A stretch of DNA of 42,529 bases from Propionibacteriaceae bacterium. GTDB taxonomy: Bacteria; Actinomycetota; Actinomycetes; Propionibacteriales; Propionibacteriaceae. The stretch covers positions 1 to 42,529 of the forward strand of contig JAOPXN010000033.1 of NCBI GenBank assembly GCA_025965155.1. Reading direction: 5' to 3'. Under the pieces are notes generated by a model. It was not told where the DNA came from and did no database searches. It saw only the letters and a program-made list of their open reading frames with translations. This document shows positions 23,850 through 32,089 of this stretch, piece by piece; positions within the stretch are counted from its first letter, which is position 1, and each line of letters starts with the position of its first letter. The position numbers and the translations under genes are program-made.

Positions 23850-25556
23850 ATGCCGGCCGCCGGCCGGGGTAAGTCTGCTGTCATGCCGTCACCTTCTGTC
23901 CCAGGCCGCATCCAACCCGCCCAGCTGCTGGCGCTTGCCCGCGACAGGTTCGGCTGGTCGGCCCTGCGACCCGAGCAGGAGCGTGCGGTACGGGCGCTGC
24001 TGGACGGGTCCGATGTGCTGGCCGTGATGCCGACCGGGTGGGGCAAGTCTGCCATCTATCAGCTGGCGGGGCTGTTCCTTGACGGGCCGACGGTGGTGCT
24101 TTCCCCGCTGCTGGCACTGCAGCGCGACCAGATGCTGTCACTGGAGGGCACGGACGGGCCGGGGGCCGTGGCGGTCAACTCCGACGCCCGCGCGGCGGAG
24201 GTGCGGGGCTCGTGGGAGAGTGTGCGCTCCGGTTCAGCGGAGTTCCTGTTTCTCACTCCCGAACAGCTGGCCCGTCCGGAAGTGCTGGACAGCCTCACCG
24301 GAGCGCGACCGTCACTGCTGGTGGTCGACGAGGCGCACTGCGTGTCCTCGTGGGGCCACGACTTTCGTCCCGACTACCTACGCATCGGCGATGCGCTGGA
24401 GCGGATCGGCCGGCCACGGGTTCTGGCCCTGACCGCCACCGCGGCACCCCCGGTCCGGGCCGAGATTCTGGAGCGGCTGCGGATGCGTGACGCCTCTGAG
24501 ATCATCCACGGCTTCGACCGACCCAACCTGACTCTGTCGGTCCGGCTGTTCGCCGACGACCGCAGCAAGCAGGCGGCCGTCGTCGAGGAAGTCTCCAGCG
24601 AGGTCAAACCCGGACTCGTCTACGTCGGGCGACGCAAGGACACCGAGACGTATGCGGACCGCCTCCGCGGGAGTGGCCTGCGGGCGGCCGCCTACCACGC
24701 CGGGATGCGGGTACGGGAGCGCGAACGGGTCCACGACGAATTCCTGAACGGTGGGCTGGATGTGGTGGTCGCCACGTCCGCGTTCGGGATGGGCATTGAC
24801 AAGCCTGACGTGCGTTTCGTACTGCATGCCGACATCAGCGATTCTTTAGACGCCTACTACCAGGAGATCGGCCGCGCCGGTCGGGACGGCGAACCGGCGA
24901 ACGCGCTGCTCCTGTACCGCATGCAGGATCTCGGTCTGCGCCGGTTCTTTGCCTCGGGTCGGTTCGACGAGGAGGTGGTCCGCCGAGTTGCCACAGCCAC
25001 CCGGAAGCAGCCCGCCACTATCAAGCAGCTGGAGGAGAAGCTCGCGCTCACCCATCGCCGCGTCGTCAACGCCGTCAGTCTGCTGGAGAAGGCGGGGGCG
25101 GTCGTCGTGAATGACGATCACGCTGTGTCCTGGACCGAGGAGGTGCGTGGCGTCCAGACGGCAGTCCGAGCGGCCGAGCGGCTTGCCGACGCCGTAGTGA
25201 AGGTGAACCGGTCCCGGGTGGAGATGATGCGTGGCTACGCCGAGACGACCGGGTGCCGGCGGCAGTTCCTGCTCGGCTACTTCGGCGAGCAGCTGGCACA
25301 GTCGTGCGGCAACTGCGACCGCTGCGAGGAGGGCGTCGCGCCTGCAGAGCAGCACAGCCTGGTGGAGTCGGACGGCGACTCTGAGCCGTACCCGATGAAC
25401 GCCCACGTCACCCACCGCGCCTGGGGCCCCGGCGTGGTGATGCATCGGGAGCCTGACCGGGTGACGGTGCTCTTCGACGACGTCGGCTACAAGACTTTGG
25501 CACTGGAGCTGCTACGGGAGTCCGACGCGCTCCTCACCGTTGACGGCGAGACATAG
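23850..25556 (+). CDS. RecQ-family ATP-dependent DNA helicase with C-terminal Tudor-like domain
   Basis: A 568-residue 3'-5' DNA helicase. Motifs: Walker A MPTGWGKS (60-67, Trp where RecQ usually has Gly), DEAHC (160-164) followed by SSWGHDFRPDY, the aromatic-rich loop region, and TSAFGMGIDKPDVRFV with IGRAGRDG in helicase lobe 2. The zinc subdomain (CRRQFLLGYFGE then CGNCDRC) follows. There is no HRDC domain. Instead the end carries THRAWGPGVVMHREPDRVTV and an FDDVGYKTL strand, resembling the Tudor-like tail of PcrA/UvrD (DUF3553 type). The start may be ATG 23850 or ATG 23883; neither site is strong. It probably acts in DNA repair or restart, possibly near RNA polymerase. Confidence 0.9.
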   Translation: MPAAGRGKSAVMPSPSVPGRIQPAQLLALARDRFGWSALRPEQERAVRALLDGSDVLAVMPTGWGKSAIYQLAGLFLDGPTVVLSPLLALQRDQMLSLEGTDGPGAVAVNSDARAAEVRGSWESVRSGSAEFLFLTPEQLARPEVLDSLTGARPSLLVVDEAHCVSSWGHDFRPDYLRIGDALERIGRPRVLALTATAAPPVRAEILERLRMRDASEIIHGFDRPNLTLSVRLFADDRSKQAAVVEEVSSEVKPGLVYVGRRKDTETYADRLRGSGLRAAAYHAGMRVRERERVHDEFLNGGLDVVVATSAFGMGIDKPDVRFVLHADISDSLDAYYQEIGRAGRDGEPANALLLYRMQDLGLRRFFASGRFDEEVVRRVATATRKQPATIKQLEEKLALTHRRVVNAVSLLEKAGAVVVNDDHAVSWTEEVRGVQTAVRAAERLADAVVKVNRSRVEMMRGYAETTGCRRQFLLGYFGEQLAQSCGNCDRCEEGVAPAEQHSLVESDGDSEPYPMNAHVTHRAWGPGVVMHREPDRVTVLFDDVGYKTLALELLRESDALLTVDGET

Positions 25557-25607
25557 CGCCGGGCCGCATGGTGCTGTGATTCTTAGCCGTAGAGAGGATG
25601 GTGGCCG

Positions 25608-26435
25608 ATGAAGTTCGGACTGGATATCGCGCAGCAGCGCATGCCGTTCGCCGAGGTGGTCAACCGGGCGAGGCTGGCTGAACGGCTCGGGTTCACCGGG
25701 GCGTGGGGTTTCGACCATTTCAAGCCGATGTACGGCGAGGGTCCGGGCGAGTGTTTTGAGGGGATGACCACGCTGGCTGCGCTGGCGGGGATGACCTCGA
25801 CCATCCGGCTGGGTCTGCTCGTCACCGGTGTGACCTACCGGCATCCGTCGGTTTTCGCCGCCCAGGCGCTGACCGTTGACCATGCCAGCGGTGGCCGCTA
25901 CGACCTGGCGCTGGGAGCGGCCTGGGCCCACGAGGAGCATCTGCAGCTCGGCATACCGTTCCCCTCCACTGCCGAGCGGTTCGACCTGCTCGAGGACACG
26001 CTGGAAATCGTGACCAGGTTGTTCACCGGTGAGCGGGTGTCATACGACGGCCACCTGGTGTCTCTCCACGACGCGCAGATGCGTCCAGTGCCAGTGCAGT
26101 CGCCGCGCCCGCCCTTGTGGATCGGGGGCAGTGGACGCAGGCGGACGCTGCCGTTGGTGGCCCGCTACGCCGATGTCTGGCATACCGGCGGAGGAGCTAA
26201 CCACGGGGAGCTCTCCGCTGCCTTGGACACGTTGGCCGCTGAGGCGGGCCGCGACCCGGCCGACATTGCCCGCGCCGGGTCGCTGTCTCTCTCCGGACCA
26301 TGGGATCAGGTGCGGGCCGACATCGAGAGGCACCTCGAGCAGGGTTTCAGCTATCTGGTGTGCGGCTGGCCCGGTGACGGCGCCGATCGAGTGTCGGAGT
26401 TCACCGAGACGGTGATGCCGGCGTACGCCCGGTAA
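25608..26435 (+). CDS. LLM-class flavin/F420-dependent oxidoreductase
   Basis: A 275-residue luciferase-like monooxygenase-fold enzyme. Signatures are the N-terminal FGLDIAQQRMPFAE, ERLGFTGAWGFDHF, the RLGLLVTGVTYRHPSVFAAQA strand-helix unit, GRYDLALGAAW and PPLWIGGSG. The family uses FMN or coenzyme F420 for monooxygenation or reduction; in actinobacteria many use F420. An in-frame ATG at 25608 follows GGATGGTGG. The gene stands 51 bases after recQ on the same strand and is convergent with the DUF5995 gene. Cofactor and substrate cannot be assigned from sequence alone. Confidence 0.88.
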   Translation: MKFGLDIAQQRMPFAEVVNRARLAERLGFTGAWGFDHFKPMYGEGPGECFEGMTTLAALAGMTSTIRLGLLVTGVTYRHPSVFAAQALTVDHASGGRYDLALGAAWAHEEHLQLGIPFPSTAERFDLLEDTLEIVTRLFTGERVSYDGHLVSLHDAQMRPVPVQSPRPPLWIGGSGRRRTLPLVARYADVWHTGGGANHGELSAALDTLAAEAGRDPADIARAGSLSLSGPWDQVRADIERHLEQGFSYLVCGWPGDGADRVSEFTETVMPAYAR

Positions 26436-26460
26436 GTGTCGGCTGCAGGACGTCGCTTGG

Positions 26461-27234
26461 TCAGGGTTTTATCGCAGTGCCGGGCGCCGCGGTGTCTGGC
26501 GGCGGGAGTACGACGCCAAAACCGGCGACCGCGAGCCGGAGCAGGACCTGGCCGGGCTGAAGCAGGTCCGCGATCTTGGCGGCGCTGAGCACCTCGAGCT
26601 CCGCGAGCCGGACTGCGTACTCGTGGGGACCTGAGGCTCGCGCCCGTTGAAGCTGGTAGGTGTTGTGCCACACCTTGCGGCGGGCCTCCCGTAGGAACCG
26701 TCTGGAGGCGAGCCTGTTCAGCGGGCCGAGCAGCCGGTCGCGCACCCTTCGTCCTCCCGCCGTGCTCATCTCGTCGTCCTCGGCCGCAACGCGTGAGGAC
26801 AGCAGCGCGTCGATCCGCTGATGATCTCGATGCCGTTGAGCCATTAGCACAGGATCGGAGAAGTCGTCGTCGCTGAGAACTGTGAGCAGAGCCTGGGGCA
26901 GGTCATAGTTCACATGCGCGTTGATGCCGAGCAACAGCTGGCGGAGCGGGTGCAGCCGAGGTGAGGCGGCGAACGCGAGCCGCCACGGCCGGGACACCTT
27001 CCCGCCGGCGAGTTCGGAGTCGAGGGCAGCCAGGTAGAGGTCGGCGAACGCGACGTCCCATCGCTCCACCCAGGCAGGGTCCTCGAAGGTCGACTTCTCG
27101 ATCGCCACACCGACCGCCTGGGTGGTGCGTCTGTAGGTCGAGAGGAAGACCTGCTGATGGCTGAGTCGGGCCGGCAGCAGGGCTAAGCGCCTGTCCATGC
27201 CGGCCACCACCTCGGCTATCCGCTCCTCCGCCAT
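26461..27234 (-). CDS. DUF5995-family protein
   Basis: A 257-residue mostly helical protein. Recognisable family features are RIAEVVAGMDRRLALLP, FLSTYRRTTQAVGVAI and the DLYLAALDSELAGGKVSRPW region, followed by LRQLLLGINAHVNYDLPQAL with its conserved His/Asn pattern. A RRKVWHNTYQL segment lies toward the end. The family is widespread in actinobacteria and has no assigned reaction. The clustered His and acidic residues might suggest a metal site, which is only inference. The ATG at 27234 overlaps the thioesterase stop (TGATG), so the frame extending upstream of it is not used. The two genes are translationally coupled. Confidence 0.82.
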   Translation of the reverse strand: MAEERIAEVVAGMDRRLALLPARLSHQQVFLSTYRRTTQAVGVAIEKSTFEDPAWVERWDVAFADLYLAALDSELAGGKVSRPWRLAFAASPRLHPLRQLLLGINAHVNYDLPQALLTVLSDDDFSDPVLMAQRHRDHQRIDALLSSRVAAEDDEMSTAGGRRVRDRLLGPLNRLASRRFLREARRKVWHNTYQLQRARASGPHEYAVRLAELEVLSAAKIADLLQPGQVLLRLAVAGFGVVLPPPDTAAPGTAIKP

Positions 27235-27671
27235 CAGTGCAGCAGGTCGGGGTGAATCCGGTCCCGACCGAGGGTGACGTCGGTGAAGCCGTGCGGGAGC
27301 GGCCTGCCGTACTCGTCGAGACTGACAAAGACGATCCGCTCGATCGTCAGGATGCTGGCGTGGGTGATCATGTTGCGTACCTGGGCCCGCATCGTCATCG
27401 AGGTGCGTCCGAACTCGGTGGCCCGCAGGCCCATCTCGACGAGGTCGCCCTGTCGAGCCGAGCTGACGAAGTTGATCTCGGAGATGAACTTCGTCACTAC
27501 CCGCCCGTTGCCCAGCTGGAAGATCGTGTAGATCGTGGCTTCCTCGTCGATCCACTTCAGCAGACTTCCGCCGAACAGCGTCCCGTTGGCATTGAGATCC
27601 TCGGGCCTGACCCACTTGCGGGTACGGAAGCTGATCTCGCTTTCGGTCGGCTCCGTCGGCTGCGTCATCAT
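27234..27671 (-). CDS. Acyl-CoA thioesterase, hotdog fold
   Basis: A 145-residue single-hotdog thioesterase of the YciA/BACH group. The signature is NANGTLFGGSLLKWIDEEA, with the catalytic-region Asp on the hot-dog helix. It is followed by VVTKFISEINFVSSARQGD and AQVRNMITHASI. These enzymes hydrolyse acyl-CoA in the cytoplasm. AAGGAG stands 2 bases before the first ATG (27671) and 5 before the second (27668), so the second may be the true start. It is coupled to the DUF5995 gene by a TGATG overlap, suggesting a shared acyl-CoA or lipid role. Confidence 0.88.
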   Translation of the reverse strand: MMTQPTEPTESEISFRTRKWVRPEDLNANGTLFGGSLLKWIDEEATIYTIFQLGNGRVVTKFISEINFVSSARQGDLVEMGLRATEFGRTSMTMRAQVRNMITHASILTIERIVFVSLDEYGRPLPHGFTDVTLGRDRIHPDLLH

Positions 27672-27694
27672 GTCTCCTTGTCGGCCAGGGACCT

Positions 27695-28705
27695 TCAGCG
27701 ACCCGTTCCTTGCACGAGCGAGCCAGCGGCCCGCTTCAGGGTGTCGGCGGCAACCTGGAGTCCTTCGATCCGCCCGAGGGACACGTCCTCGTGCTCGATG
27801 TTGACCGCCATATCTGGGTCGACGTCATGGAGCGCGCGGATGAACTCGGCCCAAAAGTCCGTGCCGTGGCCGCGGCCCAAGGCGACGAAGTCCCACGCCG
27901 AATCCGTCGGCCATTCGTTGACGTACTCGTGCCCGCCGAGCGATACCCGATCCTCGCTGGAGTCCAGGCGCCGGAACCGGTTGTCCAGCACGCCGTAGAT
28001 CTTGGCATTCTCGTTGATCCGTACGTCCTTTGCGGCTGCGTGCAGTACCAACGGACCGAGGTAGCGCACGACCGCCACCGGGTCCATGCCTTGCCAGAAC
28101 AGGTGAGAGGGATCCAGCTCCGCTCCGACATTCGTGGCCCCGGTCCGTTCGACCAGCTCCATCAGGGTCGGGGGTGAGAAAACGATGTTCTGCGGATGCA
28201 TCTCGATGGCGACCTTGACCCCGTGATCGGCGGCCAGCGCGTCGATCTCCCGCCAGAACGGGACCACCACCTGGTCCCACTGATAGTCCAGCACGTCGAG
28301 GGCGCCTGAGTTCCACGCGTTGACAACCCAGTTCGGCACGGTCGAGCCCGCCTCACCGCCGGGCAGGCCTGACATGGTGACCACCCGGGTCTGACCGAGC
28401 GCTCCGGCTGCACGAATGGCCCGACGCAGGTCGTTGGCGTGCTTGTCACCGATAGCCGGGTTCGGGTGCAGCGGGTTGCCGTTCGCATTCAGCCCGGCCA
28501 GAGCGATGCCCTTGTCCTCGAAGATGCCCAAATACGAGTCGCGTGCGGATTGACTGGCGATGATGTCGTCGATCGGAATATGCACCGGCGGCAGGAAGCC
28601 GCCAGCATTGATCTCCGCAGCCTCAAGCCCGAGCGAAGCGATCACATCCAATGCCTCCGGAAGGGGCCGATCATGCAGGACTGCTGTATAGACGCCGAGC
28701 TTCAC
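27695..28705 (-). CDS. Sugar phosphate isomerase/epimerase, TIM barrel
   Basis: A 336-residue barrel protein. It starts LGVYTAVLHDRPL and has the strand ASLGLEAAEINAGGF. The four metal-ligand strands are visible: VAIEMHPQN (Glu), GAELDPSH (Asp and His), LHAAAKD (His) and VNIEHED (Glu). It is longer than the other two barrel proteins in the window, with an insertion around RFRRLDSSEDRVSLGGHEYV. Its GTG start overlaps the stop of the Gfo/Idh/MocA dehydrogenase (GTGA, 28702-28705). Such pairs act on keto-sugars or inositols: the dehydrogenase oxidises and the barrel protein isomerises or eliminates. The substrate is unknown. Confidence 0.9.
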   Translation of the reverse strand: MKLGVYTAVLHDRPLPEALDVIASLGLEAAEINAGGFLPPVHIPIDDIIASQSARDSYLGIFEDKGIALAGLNANGNPLHPNPAIGDKHANDLRRAIRAAGALGQTRVVTMSGLPGGEAGSTVPNWVVNAWNSGALDVLDYQWDQVVVPFWREIDALAADHGVKVAIEMHPQNIVFSPPTLMELVERTGATNVGAELDPSHLFWQGMDPVAVVRYLGPLVLHAAAKDVRINENAKIYGVLDNRFRRLDSSEDRVSLGGHEYVNEWPTDSAWDFVALGRGHGTDFWAEFIRALHDVDPDMAVNIEHEDVSLGRIEGLQVAADTLKRAAGSLVQGTGR

Positions 28706-29880
28706 AGTGCCACCACCTTTCCGTTATCGGCCGCCGACGCTGCTACCGCGGCCAGTATCTCCATGTTGTGAACGCCGTCGCTGAACGAGGCGCATCGTGG
28801 TAGCGACGACGCCTCGTCGAAGCCGGCGGCCTCCTCGAGGAAGGCCCGCGCCTGGTAGCCGAAGGCATCGTTCAGACCGAACCCGACGCCGGGCGCGTCC
28901 ATTGGGAGTCCGCCCGCGATGTAGGGGTGTTGCGGGCCGAGGATGACCTGGCGGTAGCCGTTGCGCGCCGACTCGCTGTCGTGCAGGTAAAGCTGGATCT
29001 CGGCGGGACGATGCTGGTCGAATCGCGCCCCACCGTTCTCGCAGAAGACCTCGATGACCAGCGAGTTGGGGTGCCCGGCGGCGACTCGCGACACTTCAAG
29101 GCTGCCCACCCCATGGTGGAACTCGGCGGAGAAGGCTGCGTAGTCGTCGTTCTCGACGTCGGAATACTCATCGCTCACGGCGACATGATCATGCCCGATC
29201 ACCGCTCCGAGAGGCTTCGGGCGCTTGCCAACGGCGGTGCTCAGCCGGCCGCCGCTGACCGAGACGACATCCCCGGCCAGGAACTCGGCGATGTAGGCCA
29301 GGTGGCTGCCAATGTCTGCAAGAGCCCCTGACCCTGGGCCGCCGAGATATCGCCAGCTCATCGGAGCCTGAGGATCGCAGCCGTAGTCCGTCCAGTAACG
29401 ACCACTGACGTGCAGCACCGTTCCAAGAGTGCCGTTCTGAACCAGTTCGCGGATGTAGGCGATGCCCGGTGTCCGGTGGTGGGTGAAGCCGACTCGGGCG
29501 ACGGAGGAAGCCCGGCCCGCAGCGTCGGCCATGGCACGGGAGTCCTCCAGCGTGTCGCTGAGCGGCTTGTCGCAGAGCACGTGCTTGCCGGCGGACAGGA
29601 GGCCTTCAACGACTTCACGATGCAGCGAGTTGGCAACGGCGACGCTGACGACGTCGATGTCGTCAGCCTCAGCGATGGACCGCCAGGACGAGTCGTACCG
29701 CTGGTATCCGAACCGACGGGCAGCCGCCGTACCGAACTCGGGGTTCACGTCGCAGATCGACACCAGTCGGATCGGCGGCAGCGTGGGAGCGAACAGCGTC
29801 GGGGCAGTGCGGTATGCGCCAGCATGTGCCCTTCCGGCCATACCCGCACCGATCACTGCCACGCCGAGACCGTCTGGCAT
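28702..29880 (-). CDS. Gfo/Idh/MocA-family NAD(P)-dependent dehydrogenase
   Basis: A 392-residue two-domain oxidoreductase. The N-terminal Rossmann domain opens GVAVIGAGMAGRAHAGAY. The catalytic motif is CDKPLSDTLEDSRAMADAA, containing the family lysine. The second domain has the PMSWRYLGGPGSGALADIGSH segment with its catalytic-region Asp and His. Members oxidise or reduce sugars and inositols at ring hydroxyls. AAGGAGAA stands 5 bases before the ATG at 29880; a frame running on to 30060 is unsupported. It is translationally coupled to the TIM-barrel gene that follows. It may be part of the same keto-sugar metabolism as the GMC region 10 kb away. Confidence 0.92.
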   Translation of the reverse strand: MPDGLGVAVIGAGMAGRAHAGAYRTAPTLFAPTLPPIRLVSICDVNPEFGTAAARRFGYQRYDSSWRSIAEADDIDVVSVAVANSLHREVVEGLLSAGKHVLCDKPLSDTLEDSRAMADAAGRASSVARVGFTHHRTPGIAYIRELVQNGTLGTVLHVSGRYWTDYGCDPQAPMSWRYLGGPGSGALADIGSHLAYIAEFLAGDVVSVSGGRLSTAVGKRPKPLGAVIGHDHVAVSDEYSDVENDDYAAFSAEFHHGVGSLEVSRVAAGHPNSLVIEVFCENGGARFDQHRPAEIQLYLHDSESARNGYRQVILGPQHPYIAGGLPMDAPGVGFGLNDAFGYQARAFLEEAAGFDEASSLPRCASFSDGVHNMEILAAVAASAADNGKVVAL

Positions 29881-30110
29881 CGCTCTTCTCCTTCGAGTGA
29901 CGTGCAGATCGACGTGCTCGGCGCCGGTCGAAGATCTCGGGACGGTCGCTCGCACGCACCGGTGTTGATGATGCCACCACTGCGGCCAGAAGGAGCAGAT
30001 TGACGAAGGTTCCGCCGAGGGGCGGACGAACCAACGGGCTAGCGCTCCATCCGTGCGCACGCCTCAGCTCGTCCGACGCTCCGGGAGAGGTGGGTCGAAG
30101 TACGGCTCGG

Positions 30111-30816
30111 CTAGCTCGTTGACGGCGGCGTCGGTGACAGCGCTTCCGTCCGGCGGTTGTCCGAGGGCTCTTGTTGGCGAGGTCTGCGCGACAGGTCAGC
30201 GGGTCCGAACACAGCCACCACGATGATCGCTGCCAGCACCAGCAGTCCGGCCATCAGCCAGAAAGGTAGAGCAAAGTTGTCGATACCCAGCGGGACGAGC
30301 ACCAACGTCACTGGTGCGTTCGTCGCGGTATGGAATAAGACGATCAGCAGCAGGCTTCCCGTGCTGTTGTACAGCCAGGTATAGATCACCGCCAACGCGA
30401 CCACTTGAATGGCGAACGCGGGATACAGGCTTAAGGGTTGGTCCGGGATGCCCCGCAACCACAGCGGCAGGTGCCAGAGGGCGTGCAGGCACCCGAGGAT
30501 CAGGCTGGCGGCGAGGACGCTGCGGTTGGTCTGGAGCCGGGGGAGGGCGTACCCACGCCACCCGATCTCCTCGCCCAGCGCACTGCCTGGGGCCGAGCAG
30601 CACCAGGTACCAGCGCAGGCCGATCCGCCAGCGCAGGAGTCGGCCGAGCAGCGTCCGAGTGGCGCCCCGGCCGCGGGTTGTAGCCGTCAGGACGACCGCT
30701 ACAGCAGAGGCGACAAGGGAGCCGAAGAGCAGCAGCAAAAAGCCGAGACGGCCGGGGACGGCGTCAGGGAGCGGGACTCGGAGGGAGCGGCGCCGACGTC
30801 GCCGCTCGATGATCAT
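30111..30816 (-). pseudogene. CPBP (CAAX-type) intramembrane protease, frameshifted and internally deleted
   Basis: Two overlapping frames together spell a CPBP protease. The upstream frame (from ATG 30816) gives GRLGFLLLLFGSLVAS and RLLRWRIGLRWYLVLLGP. The downstream frame gives GEEIGWRGYALPRLQ, HALWHLPLW and FHTATNAP, which are motifs 1-3 of the family (EExxxR, HxxxH-type and HxxxN). They meet at about 30585-30595 with a change of frame. By my recollection of the family, some 60-70 residues with one or two helices are missing there. The 5' end also runs into the tail of the preceding gene. The downstream part alone is open from 30458 (115 codons) but lacks motif 1. Probably non-functional. 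Confidence 0.75.
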
Positions 30817-31300
30817 GTACCTGTGCCTGGTCGGCAGAGTGCATCCGGCTCACCGCGAAGGCGAGGATGGCCGCGCCGATACAGATCAGAATGCCGAAGT
30901 CGCCCAGTAGGTAGTAATTCACCAACACGGGGTGGGTGGTAGCGGTGAAGGCTGCCAGGACGCCCCATGCCGCATTGTGCACTGCGTGTGCAATAGACGC
31001 CGGCCAGAGGCTGCGGCCATAAAGTCTCAGGTAGCCGTAGAAGAAGCTCGCAGCCACGACGGTTCCGTAGAACAGCGGCACTGCAATCAGCTTGTTGCCC
31101 ACCGGTAGCAGTGAGGTCAAGAAGATCAGCGGCATGTGCCAGCTGGCAAACACCAGACCGCTTACCAACAAGGCACGCCTGCGGCCCAACGACAGGAGCT
31201 TGGGAAGCAAGTAGCCGCGAAAGCCGATCTCCTCTGCGAGCGAGAAGCTGACCGCCAAGATCACAACATTGATGAGATAGTTGATGACGATGTTGATCAT
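30764..31300 (-). CDS. CPBP intramembrane protease, catalytic half of a split gene
   Basis: About 178 residues from ATG 31300 (GAGGG 4 bases upstream), with all catalytic motifs: SLAEEIGFRGYLLP (EExxxR), FASWHMPL (FxxxH) and HAVHNAAWG (HxxxN), in about five membrane helices. CPBP proteins process or inactivate membrane substrates. The frame is open upstream to 31399, and the residues before the ATG (VATPIASVVTPEGD) read as the natural continuation of the preceding frame. The ancestral gene was therefore probably one ORF, broken by a one-base loss near 31340. The preceding frame stops in an ATGA overlap with this ATG, so coupled translation of two halves is also possible. Its tail overlaps the next decaying CPBP copy. 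Confidence 0.65.
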   Translation of the reverse strand: MINIVINYLINVVILAVSFSLAEEIGFRGYLLPKLLSLGRRRALLVSGLVFASWHMPLIFLTSLLPVGNKLIAVPLFYGTVVAASFFYGYLRLYGRSLWPASIAHAVHNAAWGVLAAFTATTHPVLVNYYLLGDFGILICIGAAILAFAVSRMHSADQAQVHDHRAATSAPLPPSPAP

Positions 31301-31644
31301 GTCGCCCTCAGGGGTGACGACTGATGCAATCGGTGTTGCCACACGACTGCTGAGGCAACCACGGTGATCAACAGCGTTCCGAAGAAGGCGACTCCCCAAA
31401 GTCTCAGTCCGAGGCGATGCAGGCCCAACGTACGCCAGCCATCCCTGGACCGACCGTCACGGGTCAGCACGACGAGCATGATCACGGCCGCCAGGGTGGG
31501 GGTGGTCGACCACACGGCTGCCCAGCCGAACTCACTCGTCGCCAGGCCCAGCGCATTGATGGACAGTGCAGCCGCCACCGCTAGGAAAAGCACCAGCGCT
31601 GTGAACATCGCCGCCTTGACCGTATCTGTCAGCCTCGTGAACAC
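31297..31644 (-). CDS. N-terminal half of the split CPBP gene
   Basis: A 115-residue frame with three hydrophobic helices (around AAMFTALVLFLAVAAALSI, TPTLAAVIMLVVLT and WGVAFFGTLLITVVASAVVW). The segment DGWRTLGLHRLGLRLWG is characteristic of the region before motif 1 in CPBP proteases. It contains no catalytic motif. After VVW the frame diverges from the family and ends in a TGA that overlaps the ATG of the catalytic half (ATGA, 31297-31300). It is either a frameshift relic or the coupled first half of a split protein. A sequencing error cannot be excluded. Confidence 0.6.
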   Translation of the reverse strand: MFTRLTDTVKAAMFTALVLFLAVAAALSINALGLATSEFGWAAVWSTTPTLAAVIMLVVLTRDGRSRDGWRTLGLHRLGLRLWGVAFFGTLLITVVASAVVWQHRLHQSSPLRAT

Positions 31645-31774
31645 GTCCGTGCCTTTGAGTCATAGCCCGTCGCAGCTGAGCAGCGCGCACTTTGCCCCAC
31701 CCGCTCGGTTACTCAACAGGCTAGGCCGACTTGGGATGAGCGGCAAGGCCGGTGTCGCGGGCGATCGGCGATGC

Positions 31775-31930
31775 TCACACCCAGGAAAGGCGTCGTGTCA
31801 TATAAGCCCGTACAAAGGCGCTGAAGCCGCCAGGGTAGAAGCGATCTATTGCCCAGATGACGCCTTCAGCGTCCGTTGAGTCTACCGTGTGGCCGTTCTC
31901 ACTCAGCCAGCTGACCATTTGGCTAACCAT
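31775..31930 (-). CDS. Small hypothetical protein (51 aa)
   Basis: A short frame in the gap between the CPBP and MFS genes. It encodes MVSQMVSWLSENGHTVDSTD, then AEGVIWAIDRFYPGGFSAFV and a basic tail with MTRRLSWV. The composition is that of a folded small protein (aromatic, hydrophobic and charged residues alternate), unlike the shadow frames around it. An in-frame TGA lies shortly upstream, so there is no long extension. The ribosome-binding site is poor. I do not recognise the family. It may be a remnant of a longer gene. Confidence 0.42.
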   Translation of the reverse strand: MVSQMVSWLSENGHTVDSTDAEGVIWAIDRFYPGGFSAFVRAYMTRRLSWV

Positions 31931-31952
31931 GATGATCCGTTCATAGTGTTGG

Positions 31953-31988
31953 GGGGTGGACAGGTATCAGGTGGGCCCTGTCCACCCC
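31953..31988. terminator. Perfect 12-bp hairpin downstream of the MFS gene
   Basis: ggggtggacagg at 31953-31964 pairs exactly with cctgtccacccc at 31977-31988 around a 12-base loop. On the minus strand it follows the MFS gene by about 100 bases. It has no long T tract. The remainder of the 31645-32089 interval shows only the short ORF at 31775-31930. Confidence 0.6.
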
Positions 31989-32089
31989 TTTGTCGGCCCC
32001 TGAGGTCGACCACACCAACACTGGAGGCGGTACCTTTACGCCGACTTCGCGCCTGCACGGCGGATCCTCAAGGAATGCGCAGAGTTCTC

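Noticed and set aside
23850-25556. RecQ as part of a phage-defence island
   Set aside because: No toxin, nuclease, methylase or other defence-associated gene lies nearby; the neighbours are metabolic.
27235-27615. Upstream extension of the DUF5995 frame
   Set aside because: It runs antiframe through the thioesterase gene. The TGATG overlap at 27232-27236 gives a natural start.
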